DNA from: Pelagomonas calceolata
Lineage: Eukaryota > Sar > Pelagophyceae > Pelagomonadales > Pelagomonadaceae
DNA: 64,000 nt
Direction of reading: 5' to 3'
Assembly: GCA_918797485.1 (NCBI GenBank)
Contig: CAKKNE010000005.1
Location: forward strand, 1,240,001 to 1,304,000
Below, piece by piece: positions 9,437-17,037 of this stretch. The notes beneath the pieces are model-generated. The model was not told the DNA's origin. It made no database searches and was given only the letters and a program-made list of their open reading frames with translations. The position numbers and the translations under genes were made by a program. How positions within the stretch are numbered: position 1 is the first letter of the stretch; every line of letters begins with the position of its first letter.

Positions 9437-9922
9437 ATGATCAATCCAACAAACCAACACGACAAGGACGACGGCCTGGCCACGTGTCTCACGTTGGTGC
9501 CCGACCAACTCAAGGAGATGCGTCTGCAAGACTATAAAGGAAGAATTATACCGGAATTGCATCGCTGCTACGATAAATCCGCGGCCAAGAACGGCCAGAT
9601 TTTTAATATTGGTGGACACCCTGATCGTTTACTTTTCAATCTGGACGCATTCACTACTTTATGTCTTACTGCCGACTCTGATTCTTTATGGTTTGAGAAG
9701 TGTGAGGATGAAGGTTGGGAGAAGGACTTTACGTTTAACAAGGAGCCCACGGCGCCGTCCCATGGAGCCGGCATCTTAGGTCAAGTGAAAAGCAAGGACG
9801 GGAGGTGCTTCGGAGCGGACGGCTGGGTGAAGCCGGTCATGACTTCTTGTGATGACTCTGAAACCACAGGCGAGACTGGGTTACCCGTCGAAAATTCCTG
9901 GTATCTTATTGAGCACGACTAA
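9437..9922 (+). CDS. Lectin-like (beta-trefoil-type) protein or 3' exon
   Basis: 161 residues from ATG 9437. Two segments, LCLTADSDSLWFEKCEDEG and RCFGADGWVKPVMTSCDDS, have the spacing of ricin-B-type beta-trefoil subrepeats (CL...D...W/V..C), each paired with a following aromatic or Trp. The base composition is visibly richer in A/T than its neighbours. The ATG is preceded by CTAACCCTTCCGTGCAG, a good branch-point/acceptor sequence, so this may be the last exon of a longer gene whose upstream part is not recognised. It faces the Cys-rich gene head to head with almost no space. Confidence 0.55.
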   Translation: MINPTNQHDKDDGLATCLTLVPDQLKEMRLQDYKGRIIPELHRCYDKSAAKNGQIFNIGGHPDRLLFNLDAFTTLCLTADSDSLWFEKCEDEGWEKDFTFNKEPTAPSHGAGILGQVKSKDGRCFGADGWVKPVMTSCDDSETTGETGLPVENSWYLIEHD

Positions 9923-10198
9923 GAGCGCCTCACGACGAGGTCCCGGCGCGGCTCGTCCTCTCCCCTTCCCGATCCCTTCCCCCGACACTAAAAAAAGTAC
10001 CGTGACTAAAAGCGTCGTCGCCTCCGAGCCAACACTCGGGGCGACGGCGTACGTGGGCGGGGGCGGGGCGGGCGTTCGGTCACGCAGCCCCGCGGCGGCC
10101 GGGTAGCTAGGCGGCCTAGCTCTAATCAAAGCAAAAGTCTTAACTGGCGGTCGCGCGACGTCGAGGCTGTCCACAGAAAAATCAACAACAACAAGTCC
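9923..10198. other. Convergent intergenic region
   Basis: It lies between the lectin-like gene and the pirin gene 3' end. Nothing was recognised beyond GC-rich sequence and an AACAACAACAA stretch just before the pirin stop. Confidence 0.4.
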
Positions 10199-11080
10199 CT
10201 ACTCGACGGCCGACGAGTCCGAGTCGCTCGCGTAGGCCTCGGGGCGCCCGCCCGTCGCGTTGAAGCGCCCGTGGAGGAAGTCCTCGTAGGCCCGCGCGAT
10301 TTCAGTCGCGGACGTCATGACGAAGGGCCCGCCGACGACGACGGGGTCCGTCGTCGGAAGGGCGAGGGCCACGACGAGCTTTGTGGACGCCGCCAGCGTT
10401 ACTTGCATAGAGGCCTCGCCGGGCGGCGCGTAGAAGGCCCGGTTCGCGCCGAAAACGACGCCATCGACGGTGCACGTCCCCCTTACTATTAACATGAGCG
10501 CCGTCGCCTCGCCATCCAGAGGCAGGTCGACTTGACCACTTCCGTCCACCACGTACAACTGCGTGCCGTCGACCTCGGGCTCGACCGGCCCGACGACGCC
10601 GCAAACGTCGCCGGCGTAGACTCGTAACATGCAATCACCAAGGGCGACAACGGGCGCGTCCCGCGCTTCAAACCGCTGCAATCTAGGCGGGCTCATTTTG
10701 AGGTCCCGCGGCACGTTGACCCGCAACCTATACAACGCCGGATCCATGTGAGCTCGCGCCGGGCTCCCTAATCCTTCAACGAGCGCGCCCTGGCCAGCAG
10801 TCAGCCACCGCACGTCGCCCTCCTTTATCGGCCCGCCGGCGTCGCGCGCCTCGCCTTCCAAGCAGAGCGTCACGACCTCGAAGCCGCGCACGGGGTGCGT
10901 GTCGACGCCGTACGATCGGCGTGGACCTTCTCGTTTGCGCGCGGGCGCGTAGTCGAGCGCGAGGAACGGACTCGCGGCGCCGCCCGTGGCCAGCGCCTCG
11001 GTGACGTGGGGCGTGACCTCGACGGCGCCGCCGAGCCAGTACGGCGCCTCGGGCTCGAGGGCGATGGCTTCTCTGCTCAT
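10199..11080 (-). CDS. Pirin-family bicupin protein
   Basis: 293 residues. The first cupin has the family signature around THPVRGFEVVTLCLEGEARD (pirins: HPHRGFETVTYxLxG) and GDVRWLTAGQGALVEG (GDVQWMTAGxGxxH). The second cupin lies at about residues 180-240 (VVDGSGQVDLPL, ANRAFYAPPGEASM), and the end GGPFVMTSATEIARAYEDFLHGRF matches the conserved pirin C terminus. Pirins are iron-binding nuclear cofactors or quercetinase-like enzymes. Here the first of the usual His ligands is present (H in THPVRGF), but the H after the second P is replaced (HPVRG rather than HPHRG) and the usual GxxH His reads as GALVEG, so metal binding may be lost. Confidence 0.85.
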   Translation of the reverse strand: MSREAIALEPEAPYWLGGAVEVTPHVTEALATGGAASPFLALDYAPARKREGPRRSYGVDTHPVRGFEVVTLCLEGEARDAGGPIKEGDVRWLTAGQGALVEGLGSPARAHMDPALYRLRVNVPRDLKMSPPRLQRFEARDAPVVALGDCMLRVYAGDVCGVVGPVEPEVDGTQLYVVDGSGQVDLPLDGEATALMLIVRGTCTVDGVVFGANRAFYAPPGEASMQVTLAASTKLVVALALPTTDPVVVGGPFVMTSATEIARAYEDFLHGRFNATGGRPEAYASDSDSSAVE

Positions 11081-11446
11081 GAGCTGCGCAACACGATCCA
11101 GGTATACGATTCAGAGAACGCGGCGGCGGCGCGTGGCGGTCGTTTCTCGCGCCGCAGCGTTTTTTTCTGGTGCCTGAGGCGGAGCCCTCGGTTCACAGCG
11201 CGCGCGGCGCAGGCGCAATTGCAATTCTCTGAGGAGGTGTCGCTGTGACGGTGCAGTGCCGCGAGCCGCGTATTTCAATCCGTACGCCGCGTGCGCGCTC
11301 GCAAAATGCGGAGAGCAGATGTGGGCAGCAGAGCAGAGTGCCAAACAGCTGCCTTAGCCCCCGAGGAGCAGCCTCAAAAAGGTTACACCGTTTAGCGCGG
11401 CTCCCACGGACCTGACACGACGAGCGCTAAGAGCAACAATGCCTCG
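11081..11446. other. Divergent intergenic region without the CTAG element
   Basis: It is the shared upstream region of the pirin and the methyltransferase genes. No copy of the palindromic element and no gene were seen. A T-run and CTGAGG-containing stretches are present but not interpretable. Confidence 0.4.
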
Positions 11447-12544
11447 ATGCGGCTGTGCCTGCTCTCCCTGCTCTCTCTCGCGATGAGTGCGCTGCACCGC
11501 GTCGACGACGCCGCGAGCGGTGGCGCAGTAATCGCCCTCAACAGCACCGCGGACGACCGACCCGTCTGGGCCGACGGCCGCCTCGCGGTCGCCGTCGCGG
11601 CTGCCGACGGGAGCTTGATCGAGTTAGCACGACCACCGGACACGACGACGCTCGCGCTCACGACGGCACGTGACGGCCAACCGTTCGTCGACGTTGCCGT
11701 CGTGGCGGCCGCGCGCCCGACGACGCGAGACGCCGCCGTCCTCGCCGTGGTGCGCGTCTCGGTGCCGGCGGCGCCGCGCGGCTCGGTGCTCGTCGTCGCG
11801 TCTGTACGATTTCGCGGCACCAAAGTCATCGTTCGCGCGTACGACGCGGCCGACGGCGGGACCCGCGCTACGGCAATCAGCCGAACGGGCCTCGCGCTGC
11901 CAGATGACTTACCGCGCCCCTGGCGCGCGGACGTCGGCGGCCCGCATGCGCGCGTTCTGGTGGGAGAGACCGTGCTTACGCTCGACCAGCGCGCGCCGGG
12001 GGCCGAGGACGCGCCGACATCTGTGACCGGGGACGTCGTGCCCGCGTACACGGCGTCGCGGGTCTGGCCGGCGTCGGCCGAGCTCGCGCTGCACGTGGCC
12101 GACGTCGTCCGCGGCCGGAGCGTCGTCGAGCTCGGCGCTGGCGCCGGGCTAGCGGGCCTTGCGTGTGCCGTCAATGGCGCGGTGCGCGTCGTGTTGACGG
12201 ATCTGCCGGAAAACCTCCCTCTCCTCCAACGAAACGCGGCGCGCAACGGGCTGGACGTCTCCGTCGCGGCGTTCGACTGGATGGCGCCGAATACGCTCGG
12301 CGAACGGTTCGACGTCGTTCTAGCCGCGGATTGCGTCTTCTGGCCCGAGCTCTTCGAGCCCCTCTTGGACGCCATCGAGGCGGTCGCCCGGCCGGACGGC
12401 ACGGTGCTGGTCGCGGTCACGCACCGGCTCGGGCGCACGGAAGCGTTCTTCGAACAGCTCCGTCAGCGGGGCTGGACGGCGTCGGCGCGCCCTCGCCGGC
12501 GCGACGCGCCGCAGAACACGGACGTGTACGAGGTTAAGTTGTAG
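11447..12544 (+). CDS. METTL21-like (Methyltransferase_16) SAM-dependent methyltransferase
   Basis: 365 residues. The C-terminal half is a seven-beta-strand methyltransferase: SRVWPASAELALHVADVV, motif I VVELGAGAGLAGLACA, motif II VVLTDLPENLPLLQRNAARN, and VVLAADCVFWPELFEPLLDAI in the place of the DxxY-type motif IV of lysine methyltransferases. The family methylates lysines of chaperones and translation factors. The N terminus (MRLCLLSLLSLAMSALHRVDD) looks like a signal peptide, and about 150 residues of beta-rich sequence of unknown fold precede the catalytic domain. If the leader is real, the enzyme acts in the secretory pathway or plastid, unusual for this family. Confidence 0.78.
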   Translation: MRLCLLSLLSLAMSALHRVDDAASGGAVIALNSTADDRPVWADGRLAVAVAAADGSLIELARPPDTTTLALTTARDGQPFVDVAVVAAARPTTRDAAVLAVVRVSVPAAPRGSVLVVASVRFRGTKVIVRAYDAADGGTRATAISRTGLALPDDLPRPWRADVGGPHARVLVGETVLTLDQRAPGAEDAPTSVTGDVVPAYTASRVWPASAELALHVADVVRGRSVVELGAGAGLAGLACAVNGAVRVVLTDLPENLPLLQRNAARNGLDVSVAAFDWMAPNTLGERFDVVLAADCVFWPELFEPLLDAIEAVARPDGTVLVAVTHRLGRTEAFFEQLRQRGWTASARPRRRDAPQNTDVYEVKL

Positions 12545-12720
12545 TGTGTATCATTCCAATTGAGTCCCCCCCGGCTCGGACCGATCTTCCCGCCGCCGCA
12601 GCATACGAGCAAAAAGTTATATCGAAATCGTACGTAACGATCACGGCGCGTCTCTACGGCGCGTCGACGAGGCGTGAGATAGGGATTGGGGCGGCGTTCG
12701 GGAATTCCTTTCGTTCGTGA

Positions 12721-13374
12721 CTAGACGCCCTCCGACGCCATCTGCCGCAACACGACGCCCGGCGGCGCCTCGGGACGCTTCTGCAGCCCCGGCAGCGCGA
12801 CGAGCAGCGCGAACAGGTAGCACCCCATGACGATGAGCTCGGCGATTATCGCCCCCGCCTTGGGCAGCGGCCCCGCGAGGTAGACGACGAACATGATAAG
12901 GTACACCACGACCAACATAGGCGGCCCGCGCCGGCACCGCTGCTTCCAGTCGTCGGGAGCGAGCCACTGCATCTGGAACGGGCCGAAGAGTAGTAATGCA
13001 GCGGAGACGGCGTAATGAAAAAAACGCCAGAAATTGTGCGACGACAGCTTTTCCACATGGGCGTGCTTGTCGACGACGGCGACGACGATCTGGAGCTCCC
13101 ACAAGATCAGCATGACGAGCCAAATTATAGGACCGTGCTTTCGTCGGAACTTGCGCCAGAGGAACAACGGCAACACGAGAAAATACAGCATCCAGACGGC
13201 GATGCCCGGCGCAAATGACTTATAGTTGCCGAACGAGCCACAGATGAAGTCGAACCTATCCGCGGCCCAGGCGATGTACGAGGCGTAGATCAGAACGGGA
13301 ATAATTAGTAGCGCGGCGCGGAGCGCGACGTCGTGGCGGTCGCAGAACTGGTCGAGGCGGTCCCGGCACATCAC
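12721..13374 (-). CDS. Hypothetical multipass membrane protein
   Basis: 217 residues with six hydrophobic stretches (for example ALRAALLIIPVLIYASYIAW, GIAVWMLYFLVLPLFLW, IIWLVMLILWELQIVVAVV, YAVSAALLLFGPF, MLVVVYLIMFVVYLAGPL, IAELIVMGCYLFALLVAL). A conserved-looking N..W in HNFWRFFHYAVS and charged loops with RKFRRKHG suggest an integral membrane protein in the Frag1/DRAM or TMEM size range, but no family is recognised. Confidence 0.6.
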   Translation of the reverse strand: MMCRDRLDQFCDRHDVALRAALLIIPVLIYASYIAWAADRFDFICGSFGNYKSFAPGIAVWMLYFLVLPLFLWRKFRRKHGPIIWLVMLILWELQIVVAVVDKHAHVEKLSSHNFWRFFHYAVSAALLLFGPFQMQWLAPDDWKQRCRRGPPMLVVVYLIMFVVYLAGPLPKAGAIIAELIVMGCYLFALLVALPGLQKRPEAPPGVVLRQMASEGV

Positions 13375-13637
13375 TACGGGTGCGCTTCGGCACGTTTATC
13401 CCCGGTGCTCCACGGTGTGGTAGGAAGCAATACACTGCACAAGACCCCGGAGCGATGCGGCGCAGCTCAAATCCGACGCAGGCGGGTCCGAACGGCTGCA
13501 GGGCACGGCCGGGGCAGCCTTTTACGCAGCTCCCAGCGGCTGGCGTCAAAAATGCGAGCAGCCTGGCATCAAAATCTGATCAAACCCCGCACGCCATCGA
13601 CGCGAAAGATAACATAGACCACCTTACGCGGCCCGCA
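13375..13637. other. Short intergenic region
   Basis: It lies between the start of the membrane-protein gene and the end of the CAP gene. It contains one CACGCCATCGACGCG motif near 13587 and no gene. Confidence 0.4.
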
Positions 13638-15011
13638 CTAGTGCGTATATAAGTCGGACACGTCGGTGGACAGGACGGGCTTCCCGCCCACCAACGCCGC
13701 GGTGTGCCGGAACTGTTCCGGGATGGGAGCTTCCACCATCTCATCCTTCTCATTAGGAAAGCTCACTTGCATGTCGCTAGATTTGGACGTGAGGAAGGAC
13801 GTGACAGGTAACGTCTCCTTCGATAAATAAGTCAAGATGCCGTCGGTCTTGTCTATCGCTATAGAAGGGCAGGTACCTTTGCATTGCACTTTGACGCTCT
13901 TGCAGTTCACGACCTCGAAGGACGCGATACACGTGTCGAAGACGACCTGGCACTTCTGGGACGCGTCCAGGACGACACCGTTGCACTTTCCATTTATCAC
14001 GAGTGTGGCCTCGTAGCAGCACGCGATATAGACAGTGAACTTGGGTTCTACCTCGATCGTAACGACGCCATCCGCCTTCGAGTAGTTCTCGACCATCCAC
14101 TTCTTGCCTAGTAACTTCTTGGAGGGCGGGCCCCTGGTCACCGTTTGTTTTTTTACGGGAGCGGCCTTCTTCGCGACGACGGCCGGCTTGTCACCAGAGA
14201 ACTCCTTGCGCCAGGTCTGCTGGTCCTTCGTGACCTTGCGCAGGCCCTTGGACTGGAGGTCGTTGGCGTTCTGGAGGCCTGCTAAAGCCGACGCGAGGCC
14301 GGCCTTCGCCGTCGGCTGCGCGGGCGGAGGCGTGTTCTCCTTGGCGACGACCGGTGCTGAGCCAATGTCCCCACCTCGCGGATTAAACGTAACCCCGGTC
14401 AAATGGTACTCCTTGACGTAGGCCATGAGGTCCGTCATCAACTTCTTGAACGTGTCGCAAAAAACGATCTGTTTTTGATCGGTTTTCTTGTACTTGACCC
14501 GAATCTTGTTGGCGTGGAAGTCCGTACCGCCAATATAAGATTCGACGACGTCCTTCGGGCCCGGGGACGTGATCAACCATGAGAGGCACTGGACGCCCTC
14601 ACTCACTGTCTTCTGATGTAGTTCCCAATCACCTCTGGAAATAGCTTTGGAGGCGCCCTGCATGGCCTCCTGGCAGGGTTTTATTAACGCCATACAATCT
14701 CCGGGAAAATTGGCCGGCTTCTTGCTTACAGAGGCGGCCACGATAAATCCTCGCATGGCGCTCCAGGCCTGCTTGACGTGGTCCGCACATTGCGTGGCCT
14801 CCGGGGCATTTAAGGCAGCACAAGCTTGGACGAAGGGTTCTAACGATTTAGTGCAGTACCTGTCGAAGGCGGCGACCTGGGCCGCGTCTTGTCCACCGGT
14901 GCTGGCGGGCGGCGGCGGCGGGGGTCCGGCGACGCCTACTTTGGATTCCACGGCGGCGATGCGCTGCTCGAAGAGGTCGAGGACCTTCTGGAGCTCTTGC
15001 GTGCCCGACAT
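13638..15011 (-). CDS. CAP: Adenylyl cyclase-associated protein (CAP), actin monomer recycling
   Basis: 457 residues from the Met at 15011 (MSGTQELQKVLDLFEQRIAAVE, the helical N-terminal motif of CAPs). The helical folded domain spans about residues 50-230 (ADHVKQAWSAMRGFIVAAS, CLSWLITSPGPKDVVESYIG, LMAYVKEYHLTGVTFNPRG). It is followed by a Pro/Ala linker and a WH2-like basic stretch, then the beta-helical CARP domain at about 295-457 (KKWMVENYSKADGVVTIEV, GKCNGVVLDASQKCQVVFD, SFEVVNCKSVKVQCKG). CAPs bind ADP-G-actin and cofilin-actin to recharge monomers. An in-frame Met at 15080 would add 23 Arg/Thr-rich residues and is considered less likely. Confidence 0.92.
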   Translation of the reverse strand: MSGTQELQKVLDLFEQRIAAVESKVGVAGPPPPPPASTGGQDAAQVAAFDRYCTKSLEPFVQACAALNAPEATQCADHVKQAWSAMRGFIVAASVSKKPANFPGDCMALIKPCQEAMQGASKAISRGDWELHQKTVSEGVQCLSWLITSPGPKDVVESYIGGTDFHANKIRVKYKKTDQKQIVFCDTFKKLMTDLMAYVKEYHLTGVTFNPRGGDIGSAPVVAKENTPPPAQPTAKAGLASALAGLQNANDLQSKGLRKVTKDQQTWRKEFSGDKPAVVAKKAAPVKKQTVTRGPPSKKLLGKKWMVENYSKADGVVTIEVEPKFTVYIACCYEATLVINGKCNGVVLDASQKCQVVFDTCIASFEVVNCKSVKVQCKGTCPSIAIDKTDGILTYLSKETLPVTSFLTSKSSDMQVSFPNEKDEMVEAPIPEQFRHTAALVGGKPVLSTDVSDLYTH

Positions 15012-15537
15012 TTTGTATCGGTTGTTTGTGTGGCTTGTGGCTTTGCTCGTTCGCGGTTGCACGCGACGGGTTGACTCCAAGCGTGTCTGCTAGAACAGCG
15101 TTGCAGCGACAACTAGCGCTGCGACGCGAGTGAAATAGGTAAGGATAACCTGGCTTGGCAGGCCGCGCCGCAAAGTTTTTGGGCATCTAGTGTCTTTGGA
15201 CGCTAGCTAGCCCGCGCTAGGCTTCCTCTCAGGGGTCCAACGCAACAATGTATACGACTCTGGCGACGGGTCGGAGCGACAAAAGCACGACGCGTGAGCC
15301 GCATTTGGCAGATTTTTGCGCGGCGCAAAGTCTTTAGTAGCCGCAAAGTCGTCGCACGCTATCATCATTGGTTCAAGCCTTAGCTGCAGCCTCCACGCCA
15401 TCGCTGCGACGGGCTGACGAAAGAGGAGCAACGCGCTCACAGACCAGATCTCCAGAGAGAGCATCTCTGCCTGCCTGAAAAAAAGCACACGCATGCGAGA
15501 ACGCATCAAGAAGCCCTGCGAGGAAATAGCAATCAAT
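15012..15537. other. Divergent intergenic region
   Basis: It is the shared upstream region of CAP and the DUF4349 gene. It contains a palindromic CTAG element at 15185-15207 and a CTCCACGCCATCG motif near 15391. No gene was seen. Confidence 0.45.
15185..15207. promoter_or_regulatory. Palindromic CTAG element
   Basis: CTAGTGTCTT and ACGCTAGC arms are in the same orientation as the 5138 copy. It lies about 175 bp upstream of the CAP start and 330 bp upstream of the DUF4349 start. Confidence 0.5.
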
Positions 15538-16647
15538 ATGGGCGCATCACTCAAACCGAGCAAAGGCCCGCTCTCGCCGAAGCAGAAGCTGGTCGGGCGC
15601 GTGGCGCTCGGTCTCATAGCCTGCTACCTCGTCACCGCGGCGACGGCGGCGTCGAGCCCGCGTGGCAATAGGTTGGTCTACCAAGAAGGCGATATGCGAT
15701 CATTTGCTCGGTCAAGCCGAGGCGCGCCGGCCATGGCCGCCGCGCCAGAAATGATGATGATGGCGGAAGACGCGGCCATGGACGAGCCTCAGATGATGCG
15801 TACTAGTATGAAGTCCGCGCGCTACTCGCGCGGCGCGCCCGGGAGTTCGTTGGGCGGCGAGATACTGGATGTGGAGACAAAGCCCTTCGACGCGTCCTCC
15901 GTGAAGACGATGCTCGTGCGGACCGGGACTTTGAGGATCGAGACGGACGCCGATGTGGATAAGGTCGCCAATGCCGCCACGTCACAAGTAGAAGCTGCTG
16001 GAGGCTTCGTCGAAAGTAGGCAGGACAATGGTGGGTATCTCGACGGAGATATACGGCGGGGCCAGAACGTGCGCTTGACGTTGCGGATACCCGTCGAGAA
16101 GTACGCTTCCTTGCTCCAAGACTTCCGGAAGTCCATAGGAGGCCTCACTTCTGCCAAAGACGTGGAAGAAACCACAGATAGGGTCAGAGACGTCACGGGC
16201 GAGTACGTTGATAATGCGGCGCGCGCCTCGACGTTGGAAGCGACGCGGGCGCAGCTGCAAGCATTGATGTCGAGAGCGGACCTGGTGAAAGACGTCCTGC
16301 AGGTGCAGCGCGAACTGTCGTCTGTCGTGCAACAACTGGAGGCGCGGAAGGCGACGATGCAGCGCTTGTCGGCGCAAGCGTCTCTCTCCACGCTGCAGCT
16401 CACGCTCTCGAAACGCGATTCCTCAAGGCCGCCTCCTCCTTTTGAACGGGTCTGGTCTCCGTCAAAAACGGTGCGACGCGCGTTCAAGAAACTCATCCGG
16501 CGGACGCAGCGCCTCGCGGACGGCGTCATATACCTCTTCGTCTTCGCGGCGCCGCTCGCGCTCGTCGCTCTGCTGGTCGTCGTCTTCTGTGGAGTGCCCC
16601 TGAGGGCGCGGCTCGCGGACCTGGCGGACTTCTCGGCCGGGAAGTAG
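15538..16647 (+). CDS. DUF4349-domain membrane protein
   Basis: 369 residues. A membrane anchor (KLVGRVALGLIACYLVTAATAAS) precedes a Met/Ala-rich low-complexity region. The DUF4349 domain then spans about 120-350: MLVRTGTLRIETDADVD, ATSQVEAAGGFVESRQDN, RLTLRIPVEKYASLLQDF, VEETTDRVRDVTGEYVDNAAR, a coiled coil (QALMSRADLVKDVLQVQREL) and STLQLTLSKRD. It ends in a second transmembrane helix (VIYLFVFAAPLALVALLVVVFCG). This arrangement is well known in bacterial envelope proteins and is rare in eukaryotes, so bacterial ancestry is likely. The function of the family is unknown. ATG 15538 is used; an upstream in-frame ATG at 15493 would put extra basic residues before it. Confidence 0.78.
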   Translation: MGASLKPSKGPLSPKQKLVGRVALGLIACYLVTAATAASSPRGNRLVYQEGDMRSFARSSRGAPAMAAAPEMMMMAEDAAMDEPQMMRTSMKSARYSRGAPGSSLGGEILDVETKPFDASSVKTMLVRTGTLRIETDADVDKVANAATSQVEAAGGFVESRQDNGGYLDGDIRRGQNVRLTLRIPVEKYASLLQDFRKSIGGLTSAKDVEETTDRVRDVTGEYVDNAARASTLEATRAQLQALMSRADLVKDVLQVQRELSSVVQQLEARKATMQRLSAQASLSTLQLTLSKRDSSRPPPPFERVWSPSKTVRRAFKKLIRRTQRLADGVIYLFVFAAPLALVALLVVVFCGVPLRARLADLADFSAGK

Positions 16648-16719
16648 TGTGTGTAATTCCCTTGCTCTCGTCGCGTCGGTGGCGTGTGAATGGACGAGTG
16701 ATCCGCCTGCCCAGAAAAA

Positions 16720-16739
16720 GCTAGTGCCTCTTGGCTAGG
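16720..16739. promoter_or_regulatory. Palindromic CTAG element, weak short copy
   Basis: GCTAGTGCCT and TTGGCTAGG arms with a centre shortened by about four bases. It lies about 300 bp upstream of the rhodanese start at 17038. Confidence 0.3.
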
Positions 16740-16932
16740 TCGGGCAGCTTCAATGCCAGCTTGCCGATTGCCCTTTTGCCTTGGCATTTGCGCTCCGGTA
16801 CGCTCAGTGGACTCGCACCTTCGCATCGCTGCGTTCTCGACCGCAGCGATCCAGCCAGCGCGATCCGTGGGTCCATCATCGCTTGCCTGCACAAGTGCAG
16901 CCTTGCAGGCTCGGCGACGGTCCCAGCGCGCG

Positions 16933-17033
16933 CACCGTGGGTCTCACGAATTGGCGAAAAAGCACCGGCTCGGCGAGGGCAATCACCGTGGGTCTCACGA
17001 ATTGGCAAAAAGCACCGGCTCGGCGAGAGCAAG
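16933..17033. repeat. Tandem duplication of a 51-bp unit
   Basis: Two nearly identical copies (16933-16983 and 16984-17033) share GGGTCTCACGAATTGGC and AAAGCACCGGCTCGGCGAG. The second copy ends only a few bases before the start codon of the rhodanese gene, so it lies in the 5' UTR or core promoter. Confidence 0.75.
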
Positions 17034-17037
17034 CGCG

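Noticed and set aside
11392-12438. Open frame of 348 codons opposite the methyltransferase
   Set aside because: Arg/Ser/Thr-rich shadow without motifs; the plus strand carries clear SAM-binding motifs.
15822-16892. Open frame of 356 codons opposite the DUF4349 gene
   Set aside because: Low-complexity Ser/Arg/Thr translation, a shadow of the real gene on the other strand.
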